From assembly GCA_963753105.1 (NCBI GenBank), contig CAVWBD010000001.1:620001-684000 (forward strand): a stretch of 64,000 nucleotides of DNA, written 5' to 3'. Shown here in pieces: positions 1 through 8,013 of this stretch (position 1 is its first letter; every line of letters starts with the position of its first letter). Source of the stretch: SZUA-36 sp963753105 (lineage in GTDB: Bacteria > Pseudomonadota > Gammaproteobacteria > Xanthomonadales > SZUA-36). The notes beneath the pieces are model-generated. The model did no database searches, was not told the DNA's origin, and saw only the letters and a list, made by a program, of their open reading frames with translations. The position numbers and the translations under genes were made by a program.

Positions 1-54
1 CGCCAGCAGATGATGAAAGAAACCAGGCCGGTGGCCTTGTTCCCGGGTCAGTGA
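1..54 (+). CDS. possible C-terminal end of a gene cut by the window edge
   Basis: The first frame is open from base 1 and stops with TGA at 52-54, giving an end that reads ...KETRPVALFPGQ. Only 17 residues are visible, so the family cannot be named and the frame may be fortuitous. The roughly 230 bases that follow, up to the next start at 286, hold no gene I can support; they presumably carry the promoter of the DUF4097 gene. Confidence 0.25.
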   Translation, partial: RQQMMKETRPVALFPGQ

Positions 55-285
55 ACCGGGGCGGTTCACCACGTTCAGTAAACAGCCGGTCAACATTCAG
101 ACGGCTGCGTGCTATAACGTTATCGCACAGGAATTTACATCCGGCTGGCTGCTGCTTTGGTAGTTGCAGTTGATGTTTCCCAGTTAAATGGAAACTCGTG
201 CATGGGTGGATTTAAACCCACTTGAAACAGTTGGCGTCAAAAGCAATGTACAAATAACCCGGTACCGGGAAACAGGAGACATGTC

Positions 286-1041
286 ATGCAGTTCAGATCA
301 ATTGTATTAGCAACGGCTTTGCTGGCCAGCACAAGCCTGTTCGCAAGTGTCACCGAGGAAGAGACATTCACTTTCACGCTGGAGGATGGTGGCCGTTTCA
401 GCCTGTCCAATGTCAATGGTTCGGTCACGGTTACCGGTGTGCGTGGCAACAAGGTCGAGATCGTGGCGACCAAGAAGGCCGATAACCAGGACGACCTGGA
501 CAACATCGAAATCGAGATTTCGAACTCTGCCAACGAAGTCGTGGTTGAAACGGAAATCGGCAAGTCAAACAGCTGGTTTTCCTGGGGTAATAACAGTGGC
601 GAGGTCAGGTACGAAGTCACCGTGCCGGCCGATACCGAGCTCGATTCTATCGATACCGTGAACGGTGACGTCAATATCAGCGGTGTTTCCGGGGCGGTAG
701 CCGCCGAGTCGGTCAATGGTGATATCGATGTCCAGGATCTGGTTGCTGATGCCACGCTGGGAACGGTCAACGGCAGCATCGAAGCCAGCTTCAAGAAGTT
801 GGAAGGCCGCCAGAGCGTCAAGGCGGAAACCGTCAACGGTCGCGTAACGGTCTACTTGCCCGGTGATGCCGATGTCAAGGTCAGCGCGGATACGCTCAAC
901 GGTAGTATCAATGCCCGTGATTTTGACCTGGAAACCGACAAGGGCTTCGTGGGCAGTGACCTGAATGGTGAAATTGGTGGCGGCAGCGCCCGCTTGAATA
1001 TTGATACGGTCAACGGCTCGGTCAAGATTCGCCGTAACTGA
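286..1041 (+). CDS. secreted DUF4097-family repeat protein
   Basis: A 251-residue exported protein with a clean signal peptide (hydrophobic stretch ending near residue 20 at SLFAS). The mature part is built from short beta-strand repeats of about 20 residues, each centred on a V/L-N-G triplet: NVNGSV, DTVNGDV, ESVNGDI, GTVNGSI, ETVNGRV, DTLNGSI, SDLNGEI, DTVNGSV. This is the pattern of the DUF4097 (putative adhesin) family, which is expected to fold as a right-handed beta helix. These proteins often sit near anti-sigma or envelope-stress genes and their role is unknown. The start at 286 has a GGAGA ribosome site just upstream, and a strong terminator follows at 1058. Here the gene appears monocistronic. 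Confidence 0.85.
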   Translation: MQFRSIVLATALLASTSLFASVTEEETFTFTLEDGGRFSLSNVNGSVTVTGVRGNKVEIVATKKADNQDDLDNIEIEISNSANEVVVETEIGKSNSWFSWGNNSGEVRYEVTVPADTELDSIDTVNGDVNISGVSGAVAAESVNGDIDVQDLVADATLGTVNGSIEASFKKLEGRQSVKAETVNGRVTVYLPGDADVKVSADTLNGSINARDFDLETDKGFVGSDLNGEIGGGSARLNIDTVNGSVKIRRN

Positions 1042-1057
1042 ATCCCCGTTACATCCG

Positions 1058-1088
1058 AAAACCCGGTGAATCTCATTCACCGGGTTTT
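1058..1088 (+). terminator. rho-independent terminator after the DUF4097 gene
   Basis: Perfect 13-base inverted repeat AAAACCCGGTGAA (1058-1070) and TTCACCGGGTTTT (1076-1088) around a 5-base loop, followed by more T. It lies 16 bases after the DUF4097 stop codon. Because the left arm starts with an A run it could also stop transcripts from the racemase gene on the other strand. Confidence 0.85.
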
Positions 1089-1139
1089 TCTTTGGCAAAA
1101 AGTGCCACAGGCATAAAAAGCCCCGGGACCCGGTGTGCG

Positions 1140-1907
1140 CTATCCAGCGAGCTTGTCGGGGTAAGTCTCCAGGATGATTTTTTTCGCGATGATCCTTGTG
1201 GGGTCGATGACCGGGATGCCATCGAATCGTTCTTCAACGATAGCCAGGGGCAGTTCCGTGCAAGCCAGGATGACGGCCTCGGCGCCGTGCGCCCGAACAT
1301 GACGGATCGCTGAGTAAACCAGCCCACGGGCTTTCTCTGACACCGCGCCAGGACAGGTCTTGATGCCATATACGGGTGCATAGATGGCTGCATGGACCGC
1401 TTCTTCACGGATCACGGGATCAGGCAGGACTGCTTCCAGGCCGGCGTCAGCAAGCGCCTGGCCGTACAGGTTGGAGTGGTAGGTACCATGTGTTCCAAGT
1501 ACACCAACCTTCCGAATTTCCGGGTGCTCATTACGGATATGGGTGATGGTTTCATTTACCAGGTGCAGGATCGGCAGTTCAGCACCGCTGTCCTGCAACA
1601 ATTTGAGTGCGACATCATATATGGGGCGGGCGTGTGCGGTGTTGCAGGCTATGACTGCTAGCGTGACCCCAAGGTTCGCCATTTTCTCTAATTGCCCGGC
1701 AATGGCATGGGCCGGGTTTACATCCACCTCACCACGCAGGTAGGCGGTACGGTCGGTAATCTTGCCTGGAATTGAAAACAGTACAAACGGTATGTGTTCC
1801 TGGTCACACTCTGTACGGGTCATGGCGATGAGTTTTGCTGCCAGGTCGAGACCGGCCTGCGGACCCATGCCGCCGAGGATTCCCACCAGTGGCTTTTTAG
1901 TGCTCAT
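1140..1907 (-). CDS. aspartate/glutamate racemase family protein
   Basis: A 255-residue member of the cofactor-independent Asp/Glu racemase family, which interconverts D and L amino acids through two cysteines acting as acid and base. Both are visible: C88 in the IACNTA motif and C216 in the ACTELP motif, one in each half of the pseudo-symmetric fold. The N-terminus GILGGMGPQA is typical of the YgeA/aspartate racemase branch, so a broad-spectrum or aspartate racemase is more likely than MurI. The gene is divergent from the GntR / D-amino-acid dehydrogenase operon that starts at 2146, which supports a role in D-amino-acid metabolism. The exact substrate cannot be read from the sequence. Confidence 0.85.
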   Translation of the reverse strand: MSTKKPLVGILGGMGPQAGLDLAAKLIAMTRTECDQEHIPFVLFSIPGKITDRTAYLRGEVDVNPAHAIAGQLEKMANLGVTLAVIACNTAHARPIYDVALKLLQDSGAELPILHLVNETITHIRNEHPEIRKVGVLGTHGTYHSNLYGQALADAGLEAVLPDPVIREEAVHAAIYAPVYGIKTCPGAVSEKARGLVYSAIRHVRAHGAEAVILACTELPLAIVEERFDGIPVIDPTRIIAKKIILETYPDKLAG

Positions 1908-2101
1908 GGACCCGGCTCACAGCACCCGTTCAAGCTGAAATCAAACGAGCTGTGGCGGTTATATGATGCGGGCATGTCTTTTTCCTGTGCGCGAGACGAG
2001 CCATGATACCAATTGAGTGGGCACCTGTAATAGCTGCACTGTCGTGTGAAAGCATTGCCCTGTTTACATTCAAATCCTTTACAAGCCTTATTGATCAAGG
2101 G

Positions 2102-2133
2102 TTTGATATGTGATATATCAGTAATATATCAAA
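2102..2133. promoter_or_regulatory. palindromic operator upstream of the GntR gene
   Basis: The core is a perfect inverted repeat TGATATAT (2111-2118), spacer CAGTA, ATATATCA (2124-2131). A second, overlapping pair TTTGATAT (2102-2109) and ATATCAAA (2126-2133) widens the symmetry. It sits 13 bases before the GTG start at 2146, between the racemase and the GntR operon. An AT-rich palindrome next to a GntR gene is most simply its own operator and may also control the divergent racemase. Confidence 0.65.
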
Positions 2134-2145
2134 TAGATTGTCTAT

Positions 2146-2805
2146 GTGAACAGCACGGCGAAACATCCTTCAGCAAATCGCAGCCTGGCCGAGCAGGCTT
2201 ACTTACTGCTCGAAGAGCAGATCGTAACGTTACGGCTTCAACCCGGCGAACTGTTGGTCGAGAAAGACCTTGTGGATATCACGGGGATTGGCAGAACACC
2301 GGTCCGCGAGTCCATACAGCGCCTGGCAGCGGCGGGTCTGTTGCAGGTGCTGCCGCGCAAGGGGCTCATGGTCACGTCACTGAGGCGGTCTGACCTGGAA
2401 AGAATACTCGAGGCGCGCAAGGTGCTGCAGCGCCTGTTGGTGGTCAAGGCGGCGGAGCGTGCGACACCGGATCAACGCCAGGCGCTGCAAATCCTGGCAG
2501 CACACATCGAGGCTGTGGGCAACGACCTCGAGGCTTTCCTGCGCTTAGACGTCCACCTGGATGAATTGCTGGGGCTGGCTTGCCATAATCCATTTTTGGT
2601 CAGGGCTCTGGCGGCCATGTCCAGTCAGTGCCGGCGTCTGTGGTACCTGCATCGCAGTGAAGAAAACCTGTTGCGTGCCACACGCCTGCACAGCGCACTG
2701 GCCAGGATGGTCGTCGATGGTAAGGGCGCTGGTGCGATCAGGGCTCTGGATGAGATTATTGCGACCCTGGAAGACCTGGTGAGCAGGTTGGATATATTGA
2801 TCTGA
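2146..2805 (+). CDS. GntR-family (FadR/FCD type) transcriptional regulator
   Basis: A 219-residue one-component regulator. The N-terminal winged helix spans about residues 10-75: LAEQAYLLLEEQIVTLRLQPGE and then a recognition helix around TGIGRTPVRESIQRLAAAGLL, the standard GntR signature. The C-terminal part (about 85-215) is all helical and fits an FCD effector domain, usually a metal-dependent acid sensor. The start is the GTG at 2146: an in-frame stop lies at 2134 and no ATG exists near the domain start. There is no recognisable ribosome site and the operator lies immediately upstream, so the message may be leaderless. The stop codon is followed one base later by the dehydrogenase start, so the two are translationally coupled. 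A D-amino acid or derived keto acid is a likely effector. Confidence 0.85.
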   Translation: MNSTAKHPSANRSLAEQAYLLLEEQIVTLRLQPGELLVEKDLVDITGIGRTPVRESIQRLAAAGLLQVLPRKGLMVTSLRRSDLERILEARKVLQRLLVVKAAERATPDQRQALQILAAHIEAVGNDLEAFLRLDVHLDELLGLACHNPFLVRALAAMSSQCRRLWYLHRSEENLLRATRLHSALARMVVDGKGAGAIRALDEIIATLEDLVSRLDILI

Positions 2806-2806
2806 T

Positions 2807-4063
2807 ATGAAACAGACAGCTTCCAAACACTGTGTTGTGGTCGGAGCCGGCACCGTGGGTTCAAGCTGTGCCTGGCATCTGCAGCGAAAGGGATTCCAGG
2901 TAACGCTCATCGACTCCGAATTACCGGGCCAGGCCTGTAGTTTTGGCAATGCCGCCTGTATTTCGCCGTCTGCGGTTGTGCCATTTTCTTATCCGGGCAT
3001 GGCCAGGAAACTACCCGGCTGGTTGCTGGATCCGCTCGGTCCGGTACGTATCAGGCCCCGGGACTTCCTCTCGCTCGTGCCGTGGTTCTGGAAATTCTGG
3101 CGTGCTGGCAACATGGAAAAGGTGCGGGAAATTACCTACAGCCAGGCACTGCTGATGAGGACGGTGTTCGCAGATTTTGATGAGATCCTGCGCGCTACAG
3201 GTATCAGTAATATGAAAATACCCCGCGGCGCCATCCATATCTGGGACCAGGAAAAACAATTCCAGGCCGACTTTTGGCAGCTGGAATTGTGTTCGCAGGC
3301 GGGTTTCACCACGCAACGCCTGAGCGCGGACGAGTTAAAGGCCATGGCGCCCTGTCTGAAACTGGATCATGGCGTGGCGGTATTGATGCCCGAATGGCAT
3401 CACATACTGGAGCCGGCCGTTATGACGGAGCGTATTGCTGAACACTGTTTTGCCGATGGTGGAACCTGGCTCCAGGACCGTGTGACGCGTATCAGGCCAC
3501 AAGCGCGGGGTGTCAGTCTCGATACCGGGTCTGGCAGATGCATCACGGCCGACAAACTCGTGGTAGCAGCGGGTGCCTGGTCAAATATCCTGGCAAGCCA
3601 ACTGGATTTCCCGGTCACGATGGTCGCCAAGCGGGGTTATCACTCCATGCTCCCTGAGCCCGGTATTGAACTGGATTATCCTGTGCTTTCAATGGACCAC
3701 CATTTTGTCATGACACCCATGCAGGGTGGCCTGCGGCTGGCCGGTACCGCCGAGTTTGCAGCACTGGATGCGCCACCGGATTACCGGCGTGCAAAGGTCT
3801 TGGTCAAACAGGCCGAACGTTATCTCGACGGTCTGCAGACAAACGATGTCAGCGAATGGATGGGGCAACGGCCAATGACATCGGATTCATTACCGGTCAT
3901 CTGCGCTTCGCCCGCAAACGCAGACGTTTTTTATGCATTCGGGCACGGGCATTTTGGCCTGACCCAGGGCCCGACGACGGGTCGTATCATCACGGACCTG
4001 GTCAGTAGTGCTGAGCCATCTATTGACTTGTCGGCGTTCCATATCAACCGCTTCAAAAAATGA
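2807..4063 (+). CDS. FAD-dependent D-amino-acid dehydrogenase (DadA-like)
   Basis: A 418-residue DAO-superfamily flavoenzyme. The Rossmann motif VVVGAGTVGSSCAWHL is near the N-terminus (about residues 9-24), and the C-terminal FAD loop is GHGHFGLTQGPTTGR (about 382-396). Such enzymes oxidise D-amino acids to keto acids and ammonia, passing electrons to the quinone pool. The family also includes D-hydroxyproline and glycine oxidases, so the substrate is open. It lies between a GntR regulator and a DUF885 hydrolase and opposite an amino-acid racemase. That context suggests an L to D conversion followed by oxidation, or use of D-amino acids released from peptides or peptidoglycan. Length is normal for DadA-type proteins. 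Confidence 0.85.
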   Translation: MKQTASKHCVVVGAGTVGSSCAWHLQRKGFQVTLIDSELPGQACSFGNAACISPSAVVPFSYPGMARKLPGWLLDPLGPVRIRPRDFLSLVPWFWKFWRAGNMEKVREITYSQALLMRTVFADFDEILRATGISNMKIPRGAIHIWDQEKQFQADFWQLELCSQAGFTTQRLSADELKAMAPCLKLDHGVAVLMPEWHHILEPAVMTERIAEHCFADGGTWLQDRVTRIRPQARGVSLDTGSGRCITADKLVVAAGAWSNILASQLDFPVTMVAKRGYHSMLPEPGIELDYPVLSMDHHFVMTPMQGGLRLAGTAEFAALDAPPDYRRAKVLVKQAERYLDGLQTNDVSEWMGQRPMTSDSLPVICASPANADVFYAFGHGHFGLTQGPTTGRIITDLVSSAEPSIDLSAFHINRFKK

Positions 4064-4071
4064 GGTTTCGA

Positions 4072-5823
4072 ATGAACAGATCAGTCATGGGTTTAATGGT
4101 CGTCCTGTTGTCCTGCAGCGCATATGCCGAGCCTGACAGCGAGGTATTCCAGGCCCTTCTGGAACGGGAATGGGATTTCAGGCTTAACGAGTTCCCGTCA
4201 TTGGCGAGGGACAATGCAATCGAGGGTTATGCAGACCGGATCGCGCATGTCAGTGAAAAAGATCAGTTACGGCGCTATGAATTCTGGAAGCAGATCAGGC
4301 TCGACCTTTCTGCCATTAGCTGTGAGCGGCTGGAGCGCGAGGAATGCATCAACTACCGCATTTTTGAACGCCAGATACACCAGTTCCTGGCAAATTATGA
4401 AACCCGTGCCTACCTGATCCCGTTCACCAGCGACTGGGGCTTTTATATGTCATGGAACCGCTGGGGTGAGGAAACCGACTTCAGTGATCCGGGTGATTAC
4501 GACGATTACCTGTCGCGCTTGCAGCAACTGCCGGTTGTGATGGATGAGTACATCGCACTGATGCGCGAAGGGCTGAAAACCGGCATGACCCAACCCCGCA
4601 TTATTCTCGATGGCAGGGAGGTGCCGATCCGGAAACAACTGGTGGAAAACCCCGAGCGCAGCGCCTTTTACAAACCATTTTTGACGCTTGGTGATGATAT
4701 GCCTGAAGAAATCCGCCAGGCCTTGCTCAAAAAGGCCCGTACCGTGGTGATGGATGACGTGGTGCCGGCCTATCAGCGCTTGCTGGATTTTTTCCTGGAT
4801 GAATATGTCAGCGGTGCGCGCACCACGCTGGGGGCCAGCGAGTTACCCAACGGTGCGCGCTTTTACAACGAGCAGATATACGTCTATGCAACGCTGGACA
4901 TGAGCGCCGATGAAATCCACCAACTGGGTTTAAGTGAAGTTACTCGTATCCGGGCCGAGATGGAGGCCATCATCAAGGAACTGGAATTCGAAGGCAGCTT
5001 TGCCGACTTCATACAGTTCCTGCGTACCGATGAGCAGTTCTACGCCAAGACACCGCACGAGTTGTTGGCCGAGGCGTCGTATTTTGCCAAGAAGACCGAT
5101 GGCCGTTTGCCACAGATGTTTGGCAAGCTGCCACGTCAACCCTATGGTGTCGCACCGGTACCGGACAACCTCGCGCCGTTTTTTACCGGTGGGCGTTATG
5201 TTGGCGCGCCGCTGAGCGCACGCCGTGGCGGTTATTACTGGGTCAATACCTACGCGTTGGAGAGCCGGACGCTGTACACCCTGCCGGCGCTGACCCTGCA
5301 TGAGGCAGCACCCGGCCACCACCTACAGGGCGCATTGGCGCTGGAGCAGGGTGAACAACCTGATTTCAGACGTAATGACTATATTTCGGCCTACGGTGAG
5401 GGCTGGGCCCTGTACGCGGAAAAACTGGGTGTGGAAATGGGTATCTACGAAACGCCCTACCAGCATTTCGGACGGCTGACCTACGAGATGTGGCGGGCCT
5501 GCCGGTTGGTGATCGACACGGGTATCCACACCAAGGGTTGGGGTCGCAAGCAGGCCCGGGATTACCTGGCCGACAATACGGCTCTGTCCTTACACGAGAT
5601 AAGCACCGAGATTGACCGCTACATCTCCTGGCCTGCGCAGGCGGTGAGCTACAAGCTCGGTGAATACATAATCTGGCAGTTGCGGCGCGATGCTGAGAAA
5701 CGCCTTGGCGCCCGGTTTGACATCCGGGAATTCCACGATTTCATCCTGTCGCTGGGTTCAGTGCCGCTGGATGTTCTGAAAGACGAGGTCAATCGTTGGT
5801 TGAATCAGCAGCTAAAGTCTTGA
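4072..5823 (+). CDS. exported DUF885-family putative metallohydrolase
   Basis: A 583-residue protein with a signal peptide (MNRSVMGLMVVLLSCSAYA). It belongs to the DUF885 family, whose hallmark HEAAPGHH is present in the sequence TLHEAAPGHHLQGAL near residue 420. The family resembles zinc peptidases with an HExxH-like site, and further conserved acidic residues occur in the YGEGWALYAEKL segment downstream. Function is not established for most members; peptide or ester hydrolysis in the periplasm is the usual guess. An ATG at 4060 overlaps the preceding stop, but the ATG at 4072 has a TGAGG ribosome site at a good distance and yields the better signal peptide. It is the last gene of the GntR operon and may feed it amino acids from peptides. 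Confidence 0.8.
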   Translation: MNRSVMGLMVVLLSCSAYAEPDSEVFQALLEREWDFRLNEFPSLARDNAIEGYADRIAHVSEKDQLRRYEFWKQIRLDLSAISCERLEREECINYRIFERQIHQFLANYETRAYLIPFTSDWGFYMSWNRWGEETDFSDPGDYDDYLSRLQQLPVVMDEYIALMREGLKTGMTQPRIILDGREVPIRKQLVENPERSAFYKPFLTLGDDMPEEIRQALLKKARTVVMDDVVPAYQRLLDFFLDEYVSGARTTLGASELPNGARFYNEQIYVYATLDMSADEIHQLGLSEVTRIRAEMEAIIKELEFEGSFADFIQFLRTDEQFYAKTPHELLAEASYFAKKTDGRLPQMFGKLPRQPYGVAPVPDNLAPFFTGGRYVGAPLSARRGGYYWVNTYALESRTLYTLPALTLHEAAPGHHLQGALALEQGEQPDFRRNDYISAYGEGWALYAEKLGVEMGIYETPYQHFGRLTYEMWRACRLVIDTGIHTKGWGRKQARDYLADNTALSLHEISTEIDRYISWPAQAVSYKLGEYIIWQLRRDAEKRLGARFDIREFHDFILSLGSVPLDVLKDEVNRWLNQQLKS

Positions 5824-5864
5824 CACAAAAACGCTGGTCAGTGGGTGCTTCCATAACTGCCCAG
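5820..5864 (-). pseudogene. short remnant of a VOC-family gene
   Basis: Read on the minus strand this stretch gives SWAVMEAPTDQRFCV, nearly the same as SWVVMEAPTGQRFCV at the C-terminus of the VOC gene at 10357-10737. At base level GACACAAAAACG is identical and the other differences are mainly transitions. Nothing else of the gene remains. It sits directly after the stop codon of the second cyanophycin-synthetase-like gene, whereas the intact VOC gene sits before the first one. It looks like a footprint of a duplication or deletion in this locus. Confidence 0.55.
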
Positions 5865-7820
5865 CTAGGCGGATTTTTCTGCGGCCATGTCGTTTAGCAA
5901 CTGCCAGGCCGTTTTTATTTCCACGTCATCTATCAACAGCATGAGCAGATCTCCGGGCCGGGCAATGGACAGGCTGTACTGAAGCGCCTCGTCAGGATCG
6001 TTTACGATGCTGATGTCTGTTGCGGAAACGTTTGCGGAGATCAAGCCTTCCTTCAGAAGGGCCGGGAGTTCTTCCGGTGGACGGCCCCGATAGATGTGGT
6101 AGTTACGACAGACATAGTGATCAAAATGACCTGCCAGCGGGGCCACGCAAGCCAGAATGTCATCATCCAAGCGGTCACCCAATTGAGCGATCATCAGGAT
6201 TTTCCTGCCGGTCACGGCTTGCTGCTCGACAAACTCGACAATCTGCCTGTAGCCGTCGATGTTATGCGCGTAATCCATGATGACCCTGAATGGCAGGGCG
6301 TCGAACACATTTAGCCGCCCGGGTATAACACCACTGGTGAAGCTTCCCAGCGTGCTTGCAATCACATCCGGCTCGATACCGGTCATGTAAGCAGCCATCG
6401 TCGCGTGCATGGCATTACTGATATTAAAGCGGGCCGTGCCGTTGAAAGTCGCGGGAATCTGCCCCGCCCCCAGCAGCGGGATACGTTGCTCATCGTCATG
6501 GATGACCAGCCATTCTTCGTCATCCACTTTCTCCAGTACACAGAAACACGCCGGCCGGCCGGTGGTGTATGTCCGCAAACCATCCACGCCTGATTGCATC
6601 GACACCAGGCAAATTCTCTCTGCTGTTACCGCGTCGATCATGGCGAGGCAGTGTTCATCGTCCGCGTTCAGCACCGCGGCGTACCGGGCCCGCTCGGGCA
6701 GAGCCTGTTTCAGTTCCGCCATTTGCTCCACGGTGTCAATATTTCCAACACCAAGGTGATCCCTGGTGACGTTCAGACACACGGCAACATCACACCAGTC
6801 GAAGCAGAAACCACGCACTATGATACCGGCATGGTGGGTTTCCAACACAGCAATATCCACCTCCTTGCTGGTCAGAACCTGCAGGTGGCCAGTGTCCGTG
6901 CACGCAGCCCGCTCATCGACCTTCCGGGCATCGAGATAAGTGCCAATGGAACAGACCAAACCGGACTTTAGCCCGGCTTCACGCATGATCCGGTCGAGCA
7001 TGTGCGTAGTGGTCGTCTTGCCGTTGGTGCCAGTGACCGCGATGATTGGCATGCGCGCTTGTCCCCCGTCTGGAAACAGCTGGTCGAGTATCTGCTCCGC
7101 TGCCTGTTCTGTCAGTTTCGCATTCGGATCATCCGCCGCGCTGCCTGGTGCGGAGTTCCCGGACAGGTCCTTGCATAAATCCAGACTCCAGGTCCCATCC
7201 AGCACGCGCTGGTGCTGGCCATGGCCAAGCATGATCAGACCGTTGGGGCAGATGCACTTACCACCAGTTAATGCATCCCAGTGCGCCCGCTTGTAAGGAG
7301 ACCGTTCGAGGTGAATGACCGGAATACCCCTTTGTTTTGCAGCCTTGATGATGGTCTCGGTGCGGCGTGGCAATAAACGATCCCGTGCGAACTCACTAAA
7401 CACCCGGAACGGTTCCGTTAGCAGTTTGCGTTTGCCGGTCATCATATCCACTGCCAGCTTGACCGCAGTCATGCCGACATCGCAGTGTTCGTGCTCCACC
7501 AGCGCCATGCAACGGTCTTTTTCCGTGTAGCACGTCAACGATGTGAAATTTACACGGTGACCGGCCTTGCGCTGGAACAACAGGGCTGATTGTGCCAGCA
7601 ATGACGTGTACCAGAGCATTCGCTCATCCGGTAGCGCGTGTTCCGGGAATGACTCGTCCGGCGCCAGGATACCGTTGCTGACCAACAGGTCACGGATCTG
7701 GTTGGGACGCTGAGGGAAGCGATGCCGGTCGGCAGGTTTGAAATCGAGCGTGATTTCAACCACTGTCTTATCCGATCGGCGATTGGGCCAAGCGTAGGCA
7801 AACCAGCTAATGTCCGGCAT
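5865..7820 (-). CDS. cyanophycin-synthetase-like Mur ligase lacking the ATP-grasp domain (copy B)
   Basis: About 651 residues. Residues 1-150 match the N domain of cyanophycin synthetase (start FAYAWPNRRSDK, conserved VEHEH at 108-112). The Mur-ligase ATP loop VTGTNGKTTT is at about 262-271, and later motifs NVTRDHLGVGNIDTVEQM and VIMDYAHNIDGY match the CphA C-terminal (arginine-adding) domain. Between them only about 105 residues remain, where CphA has an ATP-grasp domain of about 325. A remnant LMLGHGQHQRVLDG matches its first strand; the rest is gone. The start at 7820 is chosen because from there the protein aligns without a gap to copy A through residue 112; an in-frame ATG exists at 7931. 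Expected chemistry is ATP-dependent amide bond formation, but polymer elongation as in CphA should be impossible. Substrate unknown. Confidence 0.8.
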   Translation of the reverse strand: MPDISWFAYAWPNRRSDKTVVEITLDFKPADRHRFPQRPNQIRDLLVSNGILAPDESFPEHALPDERMLWYTSLLAQSALLFQRKAGHRVNFTSLTCYTEKDRCMALVEHEHCDVGMTAVKLAVDMMTGKRKLLTEPFRVFSEFARDRLLPRRTETIIKAAKQRGIPVIHLERSPYKRAHWDALTGGKCICPNGLIMLGHGQHQRVLDGTWSLDLCKDLSGNSAPGSAADDPNAKLTEQAAEQILDQLFPDGGQARMPIIAVTGTNGKTTTTHMLDRIMREAGLKSGLVCSIGTYLDARKVDERAACTDTGHLQVLTSKEVDIAVLETHHAGIIVRGFCFDWCDVAVCLNVTRDHLGVGNIDTVEQMAELKQALPERARYAAVLNADDEHCLAMIDAVTAERICLVSMQSGVDGLRTYTTGRPACFCVLEKVDDEEWLVIHDDEQRIPLLGAGQIPATFNGTARFNISNAMHATMAAYMTGIEPDVIASTLGSFTSGVIPGRLNVFDALPFRVIMDYAHNIDGYRQIVEFVEQQAVTGRKILMIAQLGDRLDDDILACVAPLAGHFDHYVCRNYHIYRGRPPEELPALLKEGLISANVSATDISIVNDPDEALQYSLSIARPGDLLMLLIDDVEIKTAWQLLNDMAAEKSA

Positions 7821-8013
7821 AGGTCGATATTCTACCTTGCTTGTATTTTGTGTGACATCTTTAACTGGTCTCGTCGAGGGCGTCCGAAACACGCCTGGTA
7901 CCCAGGCGCTGGTTTCGTTGCTGCCGGACATCCTGAGAGACGGGGTTGACCGTCACTTTGAAGATCAGGGTAAATCAGGGTCAATAACAGGTAAATGCTG
8001 GCAATGCGGCAAA

